Shown: positions 34,239-44,356 of the stretch, piece after piece
Layout: each line of letters opens with the position of its first letter
Numbering within the stretch: the first letter of the stretch is position 1
DNA from: Cherax quadricarinatus
Taxonomy: Eukaryota > Arthropoda > Malacostraca > Decapoda > Parastacidae
Reading direction: 5' to 3'
Assembly: GCF_038502225.1 (NCBI RefSeq)
Contig: NC_091382.1
Location: 13,170,538-13,234,537, forward strand
DNA: 64,000 nucleotides
The notes under the pieces: model-generated
What the model saw: the letters and a program-made list of their open reading frames with translations, nothing else
Told to the model about the DNA's origin: nothing
The model's database searches: none
Position numbers and translations under genes: made by a program

Positions 34239-36154
34239 TGAAAGATAGAGGTATGGGTGTTTGTGGGAAACAAGCAGATTGCAACACTAGGGTTGGAAAC
34301 AGTAAATGTATAAAAGGCATTCAGCATAAAGTTATAAATAAAGACAATAGATCAGGTCAGCAAACAAAGGGGGACAGCAGAGGGCAGCAAGGGACTAGCT
34401 CCCTTAAGGTTTACTATACTAATAGCAGGAGTGTAAGAAATAAGATAGATGAGCGAAGATTAATTGCAAGTGCAGGAAACATAGATATTATTGCTATAAC
34501 AGAGACCTGGCTCAATCTGAAAGATAGAGAGATGCCCTCTGAATGTCACATACAAGGCTATAAATTATTCCACACTGACAGGGTCAACAGGAATGGTGGT
34601 GGAGTAGCGATGTATGTCAGAGACAATTTAAATTGTTGTGTTAGACAAGATATTAAATTAGAAGCATCAGCCACTGAATCTGTTTGGTTACAGCTTCTCG
34701 AGGGCCGAGAAAAACTAATTTTGGGTGTGATTTACAGGGCCCCAAATCTTGATAGGGAATGCAGTAAACTTCTATGGGACGAAATTCGTAAGGCATCTAC
34801 ATACGAAAATGTTGTGCTAATGGGAGATTTCAACTATAGACAGATTGACTGGAGCAATTTGACAGGAAATTTAGAGTCAGGTGACTTTCTTGATACGATC
34901 CAGGATTGTTTTTTAAAACAGTTTGTGACAGAGCCAACTAGAGGAAATAACCTCCTTGACTTGGTTCTTGCCAGTAGGGAAACACTAATAAATAATCTTG
35001 AGGTTAATGATGAGCTTGGGGAAAGTGATCACAAATCACTCAGTTTTAATATATCATGGAATTCCCCTAATAATGGCAATCAAGTCTCCGTCCCTGACTT
35101 TCGCTTGGCTGATTTCATAGGACTGAAAAATTACTTAGGTGGGCTGAACTGGAATGACCTGACTAAGGGTCAGGTAGGTGGTGATGGTTGCCGATATGAT
35201 GCTTTCCAGGGCATAGTTCTAGCTGCTCAGTCAAATTATGTTCCAAATAGGGAAATCAGATCAAATAAAAATGATCCTAAATGGATGAACAATAGATTAA
35301 AATATCTGATTGGTCAAAAGAGAGGCATATATAGGCAAATCAAAAGAGGAGAGGGGCAATTAAGAAATCGATATATTCAGTTAAAGAGAGAAATAAAAAG
35401 GGGAATTAGAAAAGCAAAAAGAGATTATGAGGTTAAAGTTGCAAGTGAATCGAAGACTAACCCAAAAGGATTCTTTCAGGTATACAGAAGTAAGATCAGG
35501 GACAAGATAGGCCCACTCAAAAGTTCCTCGGGTCAGCTCACTGACAGTGATAAGGAAATGTGTAGAATTTTTAACACATACTTCCTCTCAGTTTTTACAC
35601 AGGAGGATACCAGCGATATTCCAGTAATGATAAATTATGTAGAACAGGACGAGAATAAACTGTGCACGATTAGGGTCACGAGTGACATGGTCCTTAGGCA
35701 AACAGATAAATTAAAACCTAACAAATCCCCAGGCCCTGATGAACTGTATGCAAGGGTTCTAAAGGAATGTAAAGAGGAGCTTAGCACACCTTTGGCTAAT
35801 CTTTTCAACATATCACTACAAACGGGCATGGTGCCAGATAAGTGGAAAATGGCAAATGTGATACCTATTTTCAAAACAGGTGACAGGTCCTTAGCTTCGA
35901 ACTATAGACCAATAAGCCTAACCTCCATAGTGGGAAAATTTATGGAATCAATAATTGCCGAGGCAGTTCGTAGCCACCTTGAAAAGCATAAATTAATCAA
36001 CGAATCTCAGCATGGTTTTACAAAGGGGCGTTCTGCCTTACGAATTTATTAACTTTTTTCACTAAGGTATTTGAGGAGGTAGATCATGGTAATGAATATG
36101 ATATTGTGTATATGGACTTCAGTAAGGCTTTTGACAGGGTCCCACATCAGAGAC
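34238..36154 (+). pseudogene. LINE-E copy B ORF2, 5' part, one frameshift
   Basis: Starts at the ATG within TGATG and is open for 604 codons to 36052. It contains the endonuclease (TNSRS, AITETWL, VVLMGDFNYRQIDW, ESDHKS) and the RT fingers (NKSPGPDELYARVLKECK, NYRPISLTSIVGKF, GFTKGRS). Copy C has one more C at the equivalent of 36032 (GCGTTCCTGCC against GCGTTCTGCC), so this copy lost one base. The RT resumes in another frame through YMDFSKAFDRVPHQR to the gypsy insertion at 36155. Confidence 0.9.
36150..36154. other. Target duplication of Gmr1-like element, left
   Basis: GAGAC, repeated at 43149-43153. Copy C has a single GAGAC at this point (CATCAGAGACTATTGAGG), which shows the empty site. 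Confidence 0.95.
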
Positions 36155-37017
36155 TGTTACGGTTCAAATCTTAATCTCTAGCCAGGTTAGTGCACTCCGT
36201 AACAACACACTTCATAGAATGAAAGGATATGGTTCCAAACTTAGAAATGTAAGGCAAAAATAATAGTTACTCAGTCTTTTCAAGTTTCTTTTTATTTAAA
36301 AGCTTAAATACTTTAGATATTCATAAATATCTATTAAATATCAATGTCAGAAACTTTCCTTCACACAAGAAAACTCTTAAATAGAATGTACATGTCAATA
36401 TGGTCACTACTCTTGATAATGATCAGAGGAATATTACCGCTTCCTCAATAGTAACATTACTTGTGTGCAAGTACATATATTGAGAATTAACACTTTCACT
36501 GAGTAACTCCCTGGCATAAGGAATATATCACAAAGTTCTAAGCTTGACACTGGTCGTCACATCGTAACCTGAAGATAACAGTATATGATTGTCAGAAGAC
36601 TTCACAATAAACCACAAGCTGGATCAGGAGTTTCTATAACCCAATTCTCTATCCAAGTGAGAATAAGGCGGAGTACTAGGAGGGTAGCTCAGTCAATGCA
36701 CACTGAGTCAGCAGAGAGAGTGAACTGCCATATACAGTAAATTCCTTCATGACATCAACTCGTCAAAAGGGGGAGAGGGTAGAGCGGTGCAAAGTACCCA
36801 CCAATGGAGATACCTTGTTATAAACCTTAGCCAGGTGTACCTACCTAACACATTACTCAAGATATATATATATACATCATACCCGGGTATATTCCTAAAT
36901 CAGATAATATTATAAACTAGTGGAATCTTTAATTTAGCTAATATTAAAGAAACCCAGAGTATAATATTAAGTGGATAATACATAAAAATTAATCACATTA
37001 TGACCTTGGTCATAACA
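36155..37017 (-). repeat. Gmr1-like 3' LTR (863 bp)
   Basis: On the plus strand it runs from TGTTACGGTTCAAATC to CCTTGGTCATAACA, with TGTTA/TAACA termini. It contains a short TA run at 36863-36874, the site that expanded in the solo LTR at 13043. Confidence 0.93.
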
Positions 37018-37030
37018 CACCCCCTCCTTT
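37018..37030 (-). other. Polypurine tract of Gmr1-like element
   Basis: The minus strand reads AAAGGAGGGGGTG directly before the 3' LTR start TGTTATGACC. It is the expected plus-strand primer. Confidence 0.75.
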
Positions 37031-37461
37031 CGGGGACTAAACTTCGCCGTAAAAGAGGACTTCAAAAACAGAATATAAGCCAGAATACAAGTCATTCCTC
37101 TGACAAAGACCCTGATGACAAATGTTGCTTCTCCAACAAGAAAATTAAAAGTCTGGTGTCGCCAAACCACGTATGTGTAGACACCACGTAACCAGAGCTT
37201 CTGATAAAGGTGTTTCTCATAAAGAGGCCTTAAGTGACCATTGGTAGCAGGAGAAGTCAGGGTAAGACAACAGGAGACTGCCACCACAGAAATAAGTTCT
37301 GGATACCATATGGTGGCTTACGTGACAGGTCTCCTCAGTGGTTACAAGAATCAGATGACTGTAAGTAAACAAATAGCATTAAGAAAATGCATTAAACAAA
37401 TACATACCTATAAAAATGCACTACAAATCCTCTTTTATAAATTCAAATTTAATTACATGTC
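37031..37461 (-). other. Noncoding 3' region of Gmr1-like element
   Basis: About 430 bp between the RNase H stop and the polypurine tract. No integrase motif or long frame is present in any reading I tried. This supports the view that integrase is really upstream and not duplicated here. Confidence 0.7.
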
Positions 37462-39009
37462 TTAAGGACGGGACAGAGTGTCATCAATAACATTATCAGC
37501 TCCTCTAATATGGTTAATACTTATAGAAGAAGGTTGTATCCTAAGGGACCATCTTTGTATTCTTGCATTCTTAGCCTTCATGGTGTTTAAAAAGGTTAAG
37601 GGATTATGATCTGTTTTTACTCTAATTTTATGAGGGGTAGTCCCGAGATAGACCTCAAAGTGTTCCAAGGCTAAGACCAATGCTAGTGCCTCCTTTTCAA
37701 CGGTTGCATAACTTAATTGATGGGGTTTCAATTTTGCAGAAAAATAACAGACTGGGTGTAAAAGATCAGAAGAGGAGGAAGGTTGTAGAAGGACAGCACC
37801 GACTGCATACTCGCTGGCATCCACTTGTAAAGTAAAGGGAGCGTCAAACACCAGACTCTGTAGAACTGGAGAGGAACCAAGTAGACGCTTTAGACGAGTA
37901 AAGGCTAACTCACTTGTAGTCGTCCATTTAAAAGGAACTTTAGAACTTGTAAGTTCAAACAGTGGTGCTGCCACTTGCGAAAAATTAGGGCAAAACCGGC
38001 GGTAGTAACCGGCCATCCCTAGAAACCTCTGTACACCTTTCTTGTCCTGTGGAGCAGGAAAATTCACAATAGCATGAATCTTTGCATTAACGGGGGCAAC
38101 CGTGCCTTGCCCTATATTAAATCCCAGATATTTTATCCGGGCCTGACCAAACTCATACTTGGCAAGGTTGACGGTAAAATGGTGGTCATCTAGCCTTTTC
38201 AAGAGTGCTTCCAGCCGAATTAGGTGTTGAGGCCAGTCATCGCTGAATACTACTAGATCATCTAGGTAGGCTTCCGTTCCTTCCAAGTCGTACGTTAGCC
38301 GATTCATAAGCCTCTGGAAGGTCGAGGCAGCGTTGCAGAGCCCGAAGGGCATCACCCTGTAGTTGAACAGGCCTCCAGGCAAGGTGAAAGAAGAAATCTC
38401 CTGCGCTCGAGGCGATAAAGGCACTTGATAATAACCACGCAGGAGGTCCAAACGACTGACATACTTAGCACTGGCAACGCTGTCTATTAGGTCGTCAACC
38501 CTGGGAAGGGGGAATCCGTCAGGCACTATTAGGGAATTTACTTTCCGATAGTCGGTACACATTCTAAATGAACCGTCCGACTTAGGTACAAGGACACACG
38601 GTGAAGCCCAAGGGCTTTTGCTATGTTCAATCAAACCATGATCGAACAAGAAACTTATTTCCTCCCGCAACGCTTTATTCTTTACTGGGCTGACTCTATA
38701 TGGAGCTTGTTTAATCGGAGCAGCTCCTCGCACGTCAACATCGTGGATCCCCATGGTGCACTGTCTGGGGACATCTCCAAAGAGACTTCCATAAGTGGAA
38801 ATCAAGTCTCGGATTTCACTTGATCTTTCCTTTTCTAAGTTACCGAGATACTCATCTAAGGTTTCCATTATTTCCGAGTTCTTCAGTCTTATCTCTACTC
38901 CACGTGAACAATCTTCTTCACTCGAGTCACCTTCCGGTGACCTCACCGCAGCCACAGGAACAAGTCCCTCGTAGTATTTCTTTAGCTGATTTATATGGTA
39001 AGTTCGGGT
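37462..39009 (-). CDS. Gmr1-like Pol, reverse transcriptase and RNase H
   Basis: Continues in the same frame as the protease-integrase segment after one TAG at 39010-39012. The first codons (TRTYHINQLKKYYEG) complete the integrase C-terminus. RT, with residue numbers counted from 38955: WASPCVLVPKSDGSFRMCTD (116-135), VSRLDLLRGYYQ (Asp170), FGLCNAASTFQR, AYLDDLVVFSDDW (YLDD 230-233). RNase H: LQVDASEYAVGAVL, ATVEKEALALVLALEHF and VKTDHNPLTFL, ending NVIDDTLSRP and a stop. It copies element RNA into DNA and removes the template. Pol ends at RNase H with nothing after it. All catalytic residues are visible. Confidence 0.93.
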   Translation of the reverse strand, partial: TRTYHINQLKKYYEGLVPVAAVRSPEGDSSEEDCSRGVEIRLKNSEIMETLDEYLGNLEKERSSEIRDLISTYGSLFGDVPRQCTMGIHDVDVRGAAPIKQAPYRVSPVKNKALREEISFLFDHGLIEHSKSPWASPCVLVPKSDGSFRMCTDYRKVNSLIVPDGFPLPRVDDLIDSVASAKYVSRLDLLRGYYQVPLSPRAQEISSFTLPGGLFNYRVMPFGLCNAASTFQRLMNRLTYDLEGTEAYLDDLVVFSDDWPQHLIRLEALLKRLDDHHFTVNLAKYEFGQARIKYLGFNIGQGTVAPVNAKIHAIVNFPAPQDKKGVQRFLGMAGYYRRFCPNFSQVAAPLFELTSSKVPFKWTTTSELAFTRLKRLLGSSPVLQSLVFDAPFTLQVDASEYAVGAVLLQPSSSSDLLHPVCYFSAKLKPHQLSYATVEKEALALVLALEHFEVYLGTTPHKIRVKTDHNPLTFLNTMKAKNARIQRWSLRIQPSSISINHIRGADNVIDDTLSRP

Positions 39010-41313
39010 CTACTTTCTTCTTCCTGGTGTTCTCACCACGTAATTTACCTTACTCAGCTTCTTAATCACCTCCATTGGACCTTCATACTTGGGTTGCAAG
39101 GTATGGCCTGGCACCGGCTTTAAAGCTAACACTTTGTCTCCCACATTTAACGAACGCTCAACAGCAATCTTGTCATAATGTTGTTTCATACGGTTTTGAG
39201 CTTGTCGGAGGTTGTCAGCGGCCAATTGCCGAGTAAAAACCAAGTGTTTTTGCATTGCCGAGGGGGATAAACATAAAGAAGGCTCCATTTTCCCAGACCA
39301 TACGTCCTTTAACATTACTAACGGTCCTCGGACCGCATGACCATAAATGAGTTCAAAAGGACTAAATCCTAAACTCTCCTGTTCGCTCTCTCTTAAGGCA
39401 AGGAGGAGGAAAGGAATACCTTCATCCCAGTCCGTTGAGAACTGCTCACAGTATGCCCTCATCATGATCTTCAGGGTTTGGTGAAACCTCTCTATGACAC
39501 CCTGGGTTTGGGGTCTATATGCTGTTGAAACAATGGGTTTAACTCCAACCCTGGACATAGCTTCACGGAAAATTTTTGATGTGAAATTCGTCCCTCTGTC
39601 AGATTGAATCTCCTTAGGGAATCCGAACTGTGCGAAGAATCTAAATAGGCCTCTCACAATAGCCTTGGCACTAACCTTGCGAAGGGGCACAGCCTCTGGA
39701 TACCGAGTAGTCGAATCCATTATAGTAAGAAGATATTGATTGCCAAGCCTAGTTTTTGGGAGAGGTCCCACACAGTCTATTACGAGCCGAGAGAAGGGTT
39801 CGCCTTCTACGGCAATAGGTAAGAGGGGCGCAGGAGGAGGTTTATGCGCAGGCTTTCCAATGAGCTGACAAATAGCACAGTTTCTCAAGTACTCAGTCAC
39901 GGTATCCTTCATCTTGGGCCAGAAGAAATATCGGGCTAATTTTCCTAAAGTCTTTCTTATTCCCAAGTGTCCGCCCATGGGGCTAGAATGTGCCACTTCC
40001 AATGCTAACTCCCAAAACTGGACAGGTAAAACCAAAAGCTGTTTTGGCTTGAGGCATGAATTAGCTGAAGTCGACGGAAATTTCTTCATCAGGATACCGT
40101 CAGAGTAATAAAAACATTCTTCCTTACCCTCAGCTTCCATCTCAGTAAGCGCTTGATCCCTTGCCTGTTTCAACGATGGGTCTTCAAGCTGTTCTTTTAC
40201 TAAATTTTCACGATTAAAATCGCTACTCCGTAATGGGGCAAAATCTACCACTTGGGATTTTGGAGGCTGATTTTCGACTTCTTGTTGATCACTGGCACTG
40301 AACAGAGCATCCAAACCCCAATCTGAGGGTTCATCAGGAGTAGGCAGTGGTTCTAAATTCTTAGCCATAGCCCTGGTTATGGCTGTAAGAGGGAATAGAC
40401 GAGGACCTTCCTTACACCCTTCAATGGCATAATTCTCTCCAGAGAACTTCTCTATAACATAAGGTTCTTGGCAAATTCCTCCTCTTCCTAAATCATTACC
40501 CACCAATAGATCTACGCTCTTAATGGGAAAATCAGTTTCAGAAAGGCCCACAACAGCTTCACCTTGATATGAATCTACGTTCACATATACCTTATGAAGA
40601 GGTACTCTTGTGACAGTGCCACCGTAACCTTCTAGCAAAACATCCAGGTTAATATAAGTGTCATCATTTAGAGGAAGTACTCCTTTTCTCAGTAAGGTCA
40701 GGTAGCTTCCCGTATCCCGATAGGATACTATGTCCACCATTTGATCCTCTGTAACACCAGCCTTACCCTTAAAGAAGTAAGGCATCATGGCTTCCGAAAC
40801 TTTGTCTGCGAACAACTCAGAGGGAATTAGGCACTTCGATTTTGAGGAAGACGTCATCTGTACAGGTAATGTTTCAGAACCTGACCGCCTACGGTCTCGA
40901 TTTAATTGGAAACATGAGCGCCTCCAATGGCCTGGTTTCTGACAATAAGAGCAAGTTGGGCCTCTTCTTGATGCATTTCCCTCGTAAGATGGTTTTCCTT
41001 TACCATTACTGTGGACGACACTCGAGTAGGCTTTTGCTGAATGAGGAGGAGAGGTCTGCTGATCCATTTTCCTAGGAGAGAAAGACTGACTCTTAGGAGA
41101 ACATAACCTGGCTTTCTCTCTAGACCCTTTTTCCTTGGTCAATTGAGAGGTTATCTCAAAGTGATCAGCTAGAGAAGCAGAGGCCAACACATCTGCAGTC
41201 TGGTGTTCGATAACAAAGGAGCGTACATCGCCCGTCAGAGAGTTCTGAAATTCTTCTTGCAAGATCAACTGCATCAGACGCTCCATAGTATCACCGCCGA
41301 TGACCTCAACCAT
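39010..41313 (-). CDS. Gmr1-like Gag C-terminus, protease and integrase
   Basis: 767-codon frame, residues counted from 41313. Residues 8-52 (LMQLILQEEFQNSLTGDVRS then FVIEHQTADVLASASLADHF) resemble the second half of a SCAN domain. Zinc knuckle CSYCQKPGHWRRSC at 121-134. Protease with DTGS at 200-203 and VDLLVGNDLG at 267-276. Integrase: zinc finger His442, His449, Cys479, Cys482; catalytic core IDCVGP (Asp513), SDRGTNF (Asp572) and VIERFHQ (Glu608); C-terminal domain with VGDKVLALKPVPG and YEGPMEVI. The frame ends at a TAG inside the C-terminal domain. The DDE triad is complete. Its place before RT is the striking feature. Confidence 0.92.
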   Translation of the reverse strand: MVEVIGGDTMERLMQLILQEEFQNSLTGDVRSFVIEHQTADVLASASLADHFEITSQLTKEKGSREKARLCSPKSQSFSPRKMDQQTSPPHSAKAYSSVVHSNGKGKPSYEGNASRRGPTCSYCQKPGHWRRSCFQLNRDRRRSGSETLPVQMTSSSKSKCLIPSELFADKVSEAMMPYFFKGKAGVTEDQMVDIVSYRDTGSYLTLLRKGVLPLNDDTYINLDVLLEGYGGTVTRVPLHKVYVNVDSYQGEAVVGLSETDFPIKSVDLLVGNDLGRGGICQEPYVIEKFSGENYAIEGCKEGPRLFPLTAITRAMAKNLEPLPTPDEPSDWGLDALFSASDQQEVENQPPKSQVVDFAPLRSSDFNRENLVKEQLEDPSLKQARDQALTEMEAEGKEECFYYSDGILMKKFPSTSANSCLKPKQLLVLPVQFWELALEVAHSSPMGGHLGIRKTLGKLARYFFWPKMKDTVTEYLRNCAICQLIGKPAHKPPPAPLLPIAVEGEPFSRLVIDCVGPLPKTRLGNQYLLTIMDSTTRYPEAVPLRKVSAKAIVRGLFRFFAQFGFPKEIQSDRGTNFTSKIFREAMSRVGVKPIVSTAYRPQTQGVIERFHQTLKIMMRAYCEQFSTDWDEGIPFLLLALRESEQESLGFSPFELIYGHAVRGPLVMLKDVWSGKMEPSLCLSPSAMQKHLVFTRQLAADNLRQAQNRMKQHYDKIAVERSLNVGDKVLALKPVPGHTLQPKYEGPMEVIKKLSKVNYVVRTPGRRK

Positions 41314-42248
41314 CGCTCTAGAGCCACCTTCTTTTGCCGGGCAAATTCTACCCAGGTTTGGCCGGGCAGTCTTCGTAGAGAGCGGGAGGTGCGCTGATAA
41401 CTTACAGGAAGTAAGTCATACTCCTTTAAAATGATCTTCTTAACTGCCTGGTAATCTGCATATTTATCATATGGGAGAGCTGCAGTACATGATTGAGCCT
41501 TACCCTTAAGAGTGGTGTGAAGTAAGGTAGCCCAATGTTCACGAGGCCATCTCATCCCTCGTGCCTGATTCTCAAATGTGTCAAAGTAAGTGTCCAAGTC
41601 TGTTTCACAAAATCTGGGCACTAATGAGGCAGCCCTGTGCAGGTCAAAGGTCAAGGTTTGAGTAGCAGGTGACTTACTCTTTTCTTCTTTTTGCCTCTCG
41701 AATCTGATGTTTTCCCTCTCGAACTCTTCTTTATACAGCAGGCGCTGGGATTCCAGTTGCTCTGTTTGCAACTTTATAAGATGTTCCAGACGTTGAAAGT
41801 GTTCGAGTGTGAGAGGAGTCAAAGGTACTGGAGGAGTGGGAGGAGAGAGTCCCTCTAGGCGAAGCTTGGGACGAGCTCCACCTCCGGTCGCCCCCACATG
41901 ACCAGGGCTAGCTAATGGGCTCTCATTACACGAATCAGGCGGTACGTTGTCCCGAGACATAGCCTCTGCTCCCAAAGTGAGGCCTTCAAATGAAGCCACC
42001 AAATGAGCTACTCCAAGGAACAAAGATTCCTCCGAGGGTGTTTTGTCATGCGAGTCCAACCTCGGGACAGTGTCAGAGGGCTGAGAAAACAGTATGTTCT
42101 GTATTATAGAACAGACAGTACTCGCTATATAACGATTGTTATATGAAACTCCTAAATATCTAGCAACTTGCCAGCATTGTTGTAGTGGTAAAGTCTTCAG
42201 CGTATCTGGAGTCAGGTCCTTCACCAACTGTGATATGTCACGATCCAT
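41274..42248 (-). pseudogene. Gmr1-like Gag N-terminal part, frameshifted in SCAN-like region
   Basis: The true start is the ATG at 42248 (MDRDISQLVKDLTPDT), in ACCATGG context; earlier codons belong to the primer-binding region. A central charged helix follows (TEQLESQRLLYKEEFERENI, rich in Glu/Arg, probable coiled coil), then the capsid-like domain (LVPRFCETDLDTYFDTFENQ, REHWATLLHTTLKGKAQ). The first half of the SCAN-like helix set is QTWVEFARQKKVALERWLRS, after which the frame shifts near 41300 to the frame used by the rest of Gag and Pol. One missing base explains it. Given near-identical LTRs, an assembly error is possible. Confidence 0.85.
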
Positions 42249-42265
42249 GGTCAAGAAGTTCAAAG

Positions 42266-42283
42266 ATCCCGGACAGGCCCCCA
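42266..42283 (-). other. Primer-binding site, proline-tRNA type
   Basis: Two bases inside the 5' LTR the minus strand reads TGGGGGCCTGTCCGGGAT. The well-known proline-tRNA site of mammalian gammaretroviruses differs only at two adjacent positions (CT against TC). Priming by a tRNA-Pro is therefore likely. Confidence 0.65.
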
Positions 42284-42285
42284 CT

Positions 42286-43148
42286 TGTTACGGTTAAAAT
42301 CTTAATCTCTAGCCAGGTTAGTGCACTCCGTAACAACACACTTCATAGAATGAAAGGATATGGTTCCAAACTTAGAAATGTAAGGCACAAATAATAGTTA
42401 CTCAGTCTTTTCAAGTTTCTTTTTATTTAAAAGCTTAAATACTTTAGATATTCATAAATATCTATTAAATATCAATGTCAGAAACTTTCCTTCACACAAG
42501 AAAACTCTTAAATAGAATGTACATGTCAATATGGTCACTACTCTTGATAATGATCAGAGGAATATTACCGCTTCCTCAATAGTAACATTACTTGCGTGCA
42601 AGTACATATATTGAGAATTAACACTTTCACTGAGTAACTCCCTGGCATAAGGAATATATCACAAAGTTCTAAGCTTGACACTGGTCGTCACATCGTAACC
42701 TGAAGATAACAGTATATGATTGTCAGAAGACTTCACAATAAACCAAAAGCTGGATCAGGAGTTTCTATAACCCAATTCTCTATCCAAGTGAGAATAAGGC
42801 GGAGTACTAGGAGGGTAGCTCAGTCAATGCACACTGAGTCAGCAGAGAGAGTGAACTGCCATATACAGTAAATTCCTTCATGACATCAACTCGTCAAAAG
42901 GGGGAGAGGGTAGAGCGGTGCAAAGTACCCACCAATGGAGATACCTTGTTATAAACCTTAGCCAGGTGTACCTACCTAACACATTACTCAAGATATATAT
43001 ATATACATCATACCCGGGTATATTCCTAAATCAGATAATATTATAAACTAGTGGAATCTTTAATTTAGCTAATATTAAAGAAACCCAGAGTATAATATTA
43101 AGTGGATAATACATATAAATTAATCACATTATGACCTTGGTCATAACA
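42286..43148 (-). repeat. Gmr1-like 5' LTR (863 bp)
   Basis: Same length and termini as 36155-37017. Differences noticed: TTAAAATC for TTCAAATC, GGCACAAAT for GGCAAAAAT, CTTGCGTGC for CTTGTGTGC, ACCAAAAGC for ACCACAAGC, ACATATAAAT for ACATAAAAAT. Confidence 0.93.
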
Positions 43149-44177
43149 GAGACTATTGAGGAAAATTAAAGCACATGGAATAGGAGAAATTTTTTCCTGG
43201 ATAGAGGCATGGTTGACAAATAGGCAGCAGAGAGTTTGCATAAATGGGGAGAAATCAGAGTGGGGAAGCGTCACGAGCGGTGTTCCACAGGGGTCAGTGT
43301 TGGGCCCCCTGCTGTTCACAATCTACATAAACGACATAGATGAGGGCATAAAGAGCGACATCGGCAAGTTTGCCGATGACACCAAAATAGGCCGTCGAAT
43401 TCATTCTGACGAGGACATTCGAGCACTCCAGGAAGATTTGAATAGACTGATGCAGTGGTCGGAGAAGTGGCAGATGCAGTTTAATATAGACAAATGCAAA
43501 GTTCTAAATGTTGGACAGGACAATAACCATGCCCATATAAACTAAATAACGTAGATCTTAATATTACGGATTGCGAAAAAGATTTAGGAGTTCTGGTTAG
43601 CAGTAATCTGAAACCAAGACAACAGTGCATAAGTGTTCGCAATAAAGCTAATATAATCCTTGGCTTCATATCAAGAAGCATAAATAATAGGAGTCCTCAG
43701 GTTGTTCTTCAACTCTATACATCCTTGGTTAGGCCTCATTTAGATTATGCTGCACAGTTTTGGTCACCGTATTACAGGATGGATATAAATTCTCTGGAAA
43801 ATGTACAAAGTTGGATGACAAAGTTGATCCCATGTATCAGAAACCTTCCCTATGAGGATAGACTAAGGGCCCTGAAACTGCACTCTCTAGAAAGACGTAG
43901 AATTAGGGGGGATATGATTGAGGTGTATAAATGGAAGACAGGAATAAATAAAGGGGATGTAAATAGTGTGCTGAAAATATCTAGCCTAGACAGGACTCGC
44001 AGCAATGGTTTTAAGTTGGAAAAATTCAGATTCAGGAAGGATATAGGAAAGTACTGGTTTGGTAATAGAGTTGTGGATGAGTGGAACAAACTCCCGAGTA
44101 CAGTTATAGAGGCCAGAACGTTGTGTAGCTTTAAAAATAGGTTGGATAAATACATGAGTGGATGTGGGTGGGTGTGA
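43149..44177 (+). pseudogene. LINE-E copy B ORF2, 3' part
   Basis: Resumes after GAGAC with LRKIKAHGIG, then [40 protein letters not shown] and catalytic GKFADDTKIGRR (about 43370). One glycine codon present in copy C is missing near 43183, and a one-base change near 43532 (CATGCCCAT against CATGCCACAT) makes a frameshift and early stop. The C-terminal part, 43560-44177, continues with VRPHLDYAAQFWSPYYRMDI and WNKLPSTVIEARTLCSFK to TGA at 44177. The 3' UTR is 44178-44356. Confidence 0.9.
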
Positions 44178-44356
44178 GTTGGAACTGATAGCTTGGGCTA
44201 CCAGGTCGGTTGCCGTGTTCCTCCCTTAAGTCAATGTGACCTGACCTGACTAGGTTGGGTGCATTGGCTTAAGCCGGTAGGAGACTTGGACCTGCCTCGC
44301 ATGGGCCAGTAGGCCTTCTGCAGTGTTCCTTCGTTCTTATGTTCTTATGTTCTTAA

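Larger units (their letters stand above)
36155..43148 (-). mobile_element. Young Ty3/gypsy element, Gmr1-like domain order (6,994 bp)
   Basis: Complete LTR retrotransposon on the minus strand inside LINE-E copy B, with GAGAC target duplications. Both LTRs are 863 bp, and I could find only about five differences between them by eye. From the 5' LTR: proline-type primer-binding site, Gag with SCAN-like segment, zinc knuckle, protease, integrase, then RT and RNase H, 430 bp of noncoding DNA, polypurine tract and 3' LTR. Integrase before RT is the order of the Gmr1 clade, not of ordinary Ty3/gypsy. Lesions: a frameshift in Gag and one TAG between integrase and RT. Confidence 0.93.
33288..44356 (+). 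mobile_element. LINE-E copy B, split by a gypsy element
   Basis: Two parts, 33288-36154 and 43149-44356, joined across GAGAC target duplications. It shares its 5' edge (GATTAGCGTGGA, about 25 bp before the ORF1 ATG) with copies A and C. The 3' end is GTTCCTTCGTTCTTATG followed by further TTCTTATG octamers. Chicken-type CR1 elements also end in short octamer repeats, which supports CR1-group placement. Sequence is very close to copy C. Confidence 0.92.
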
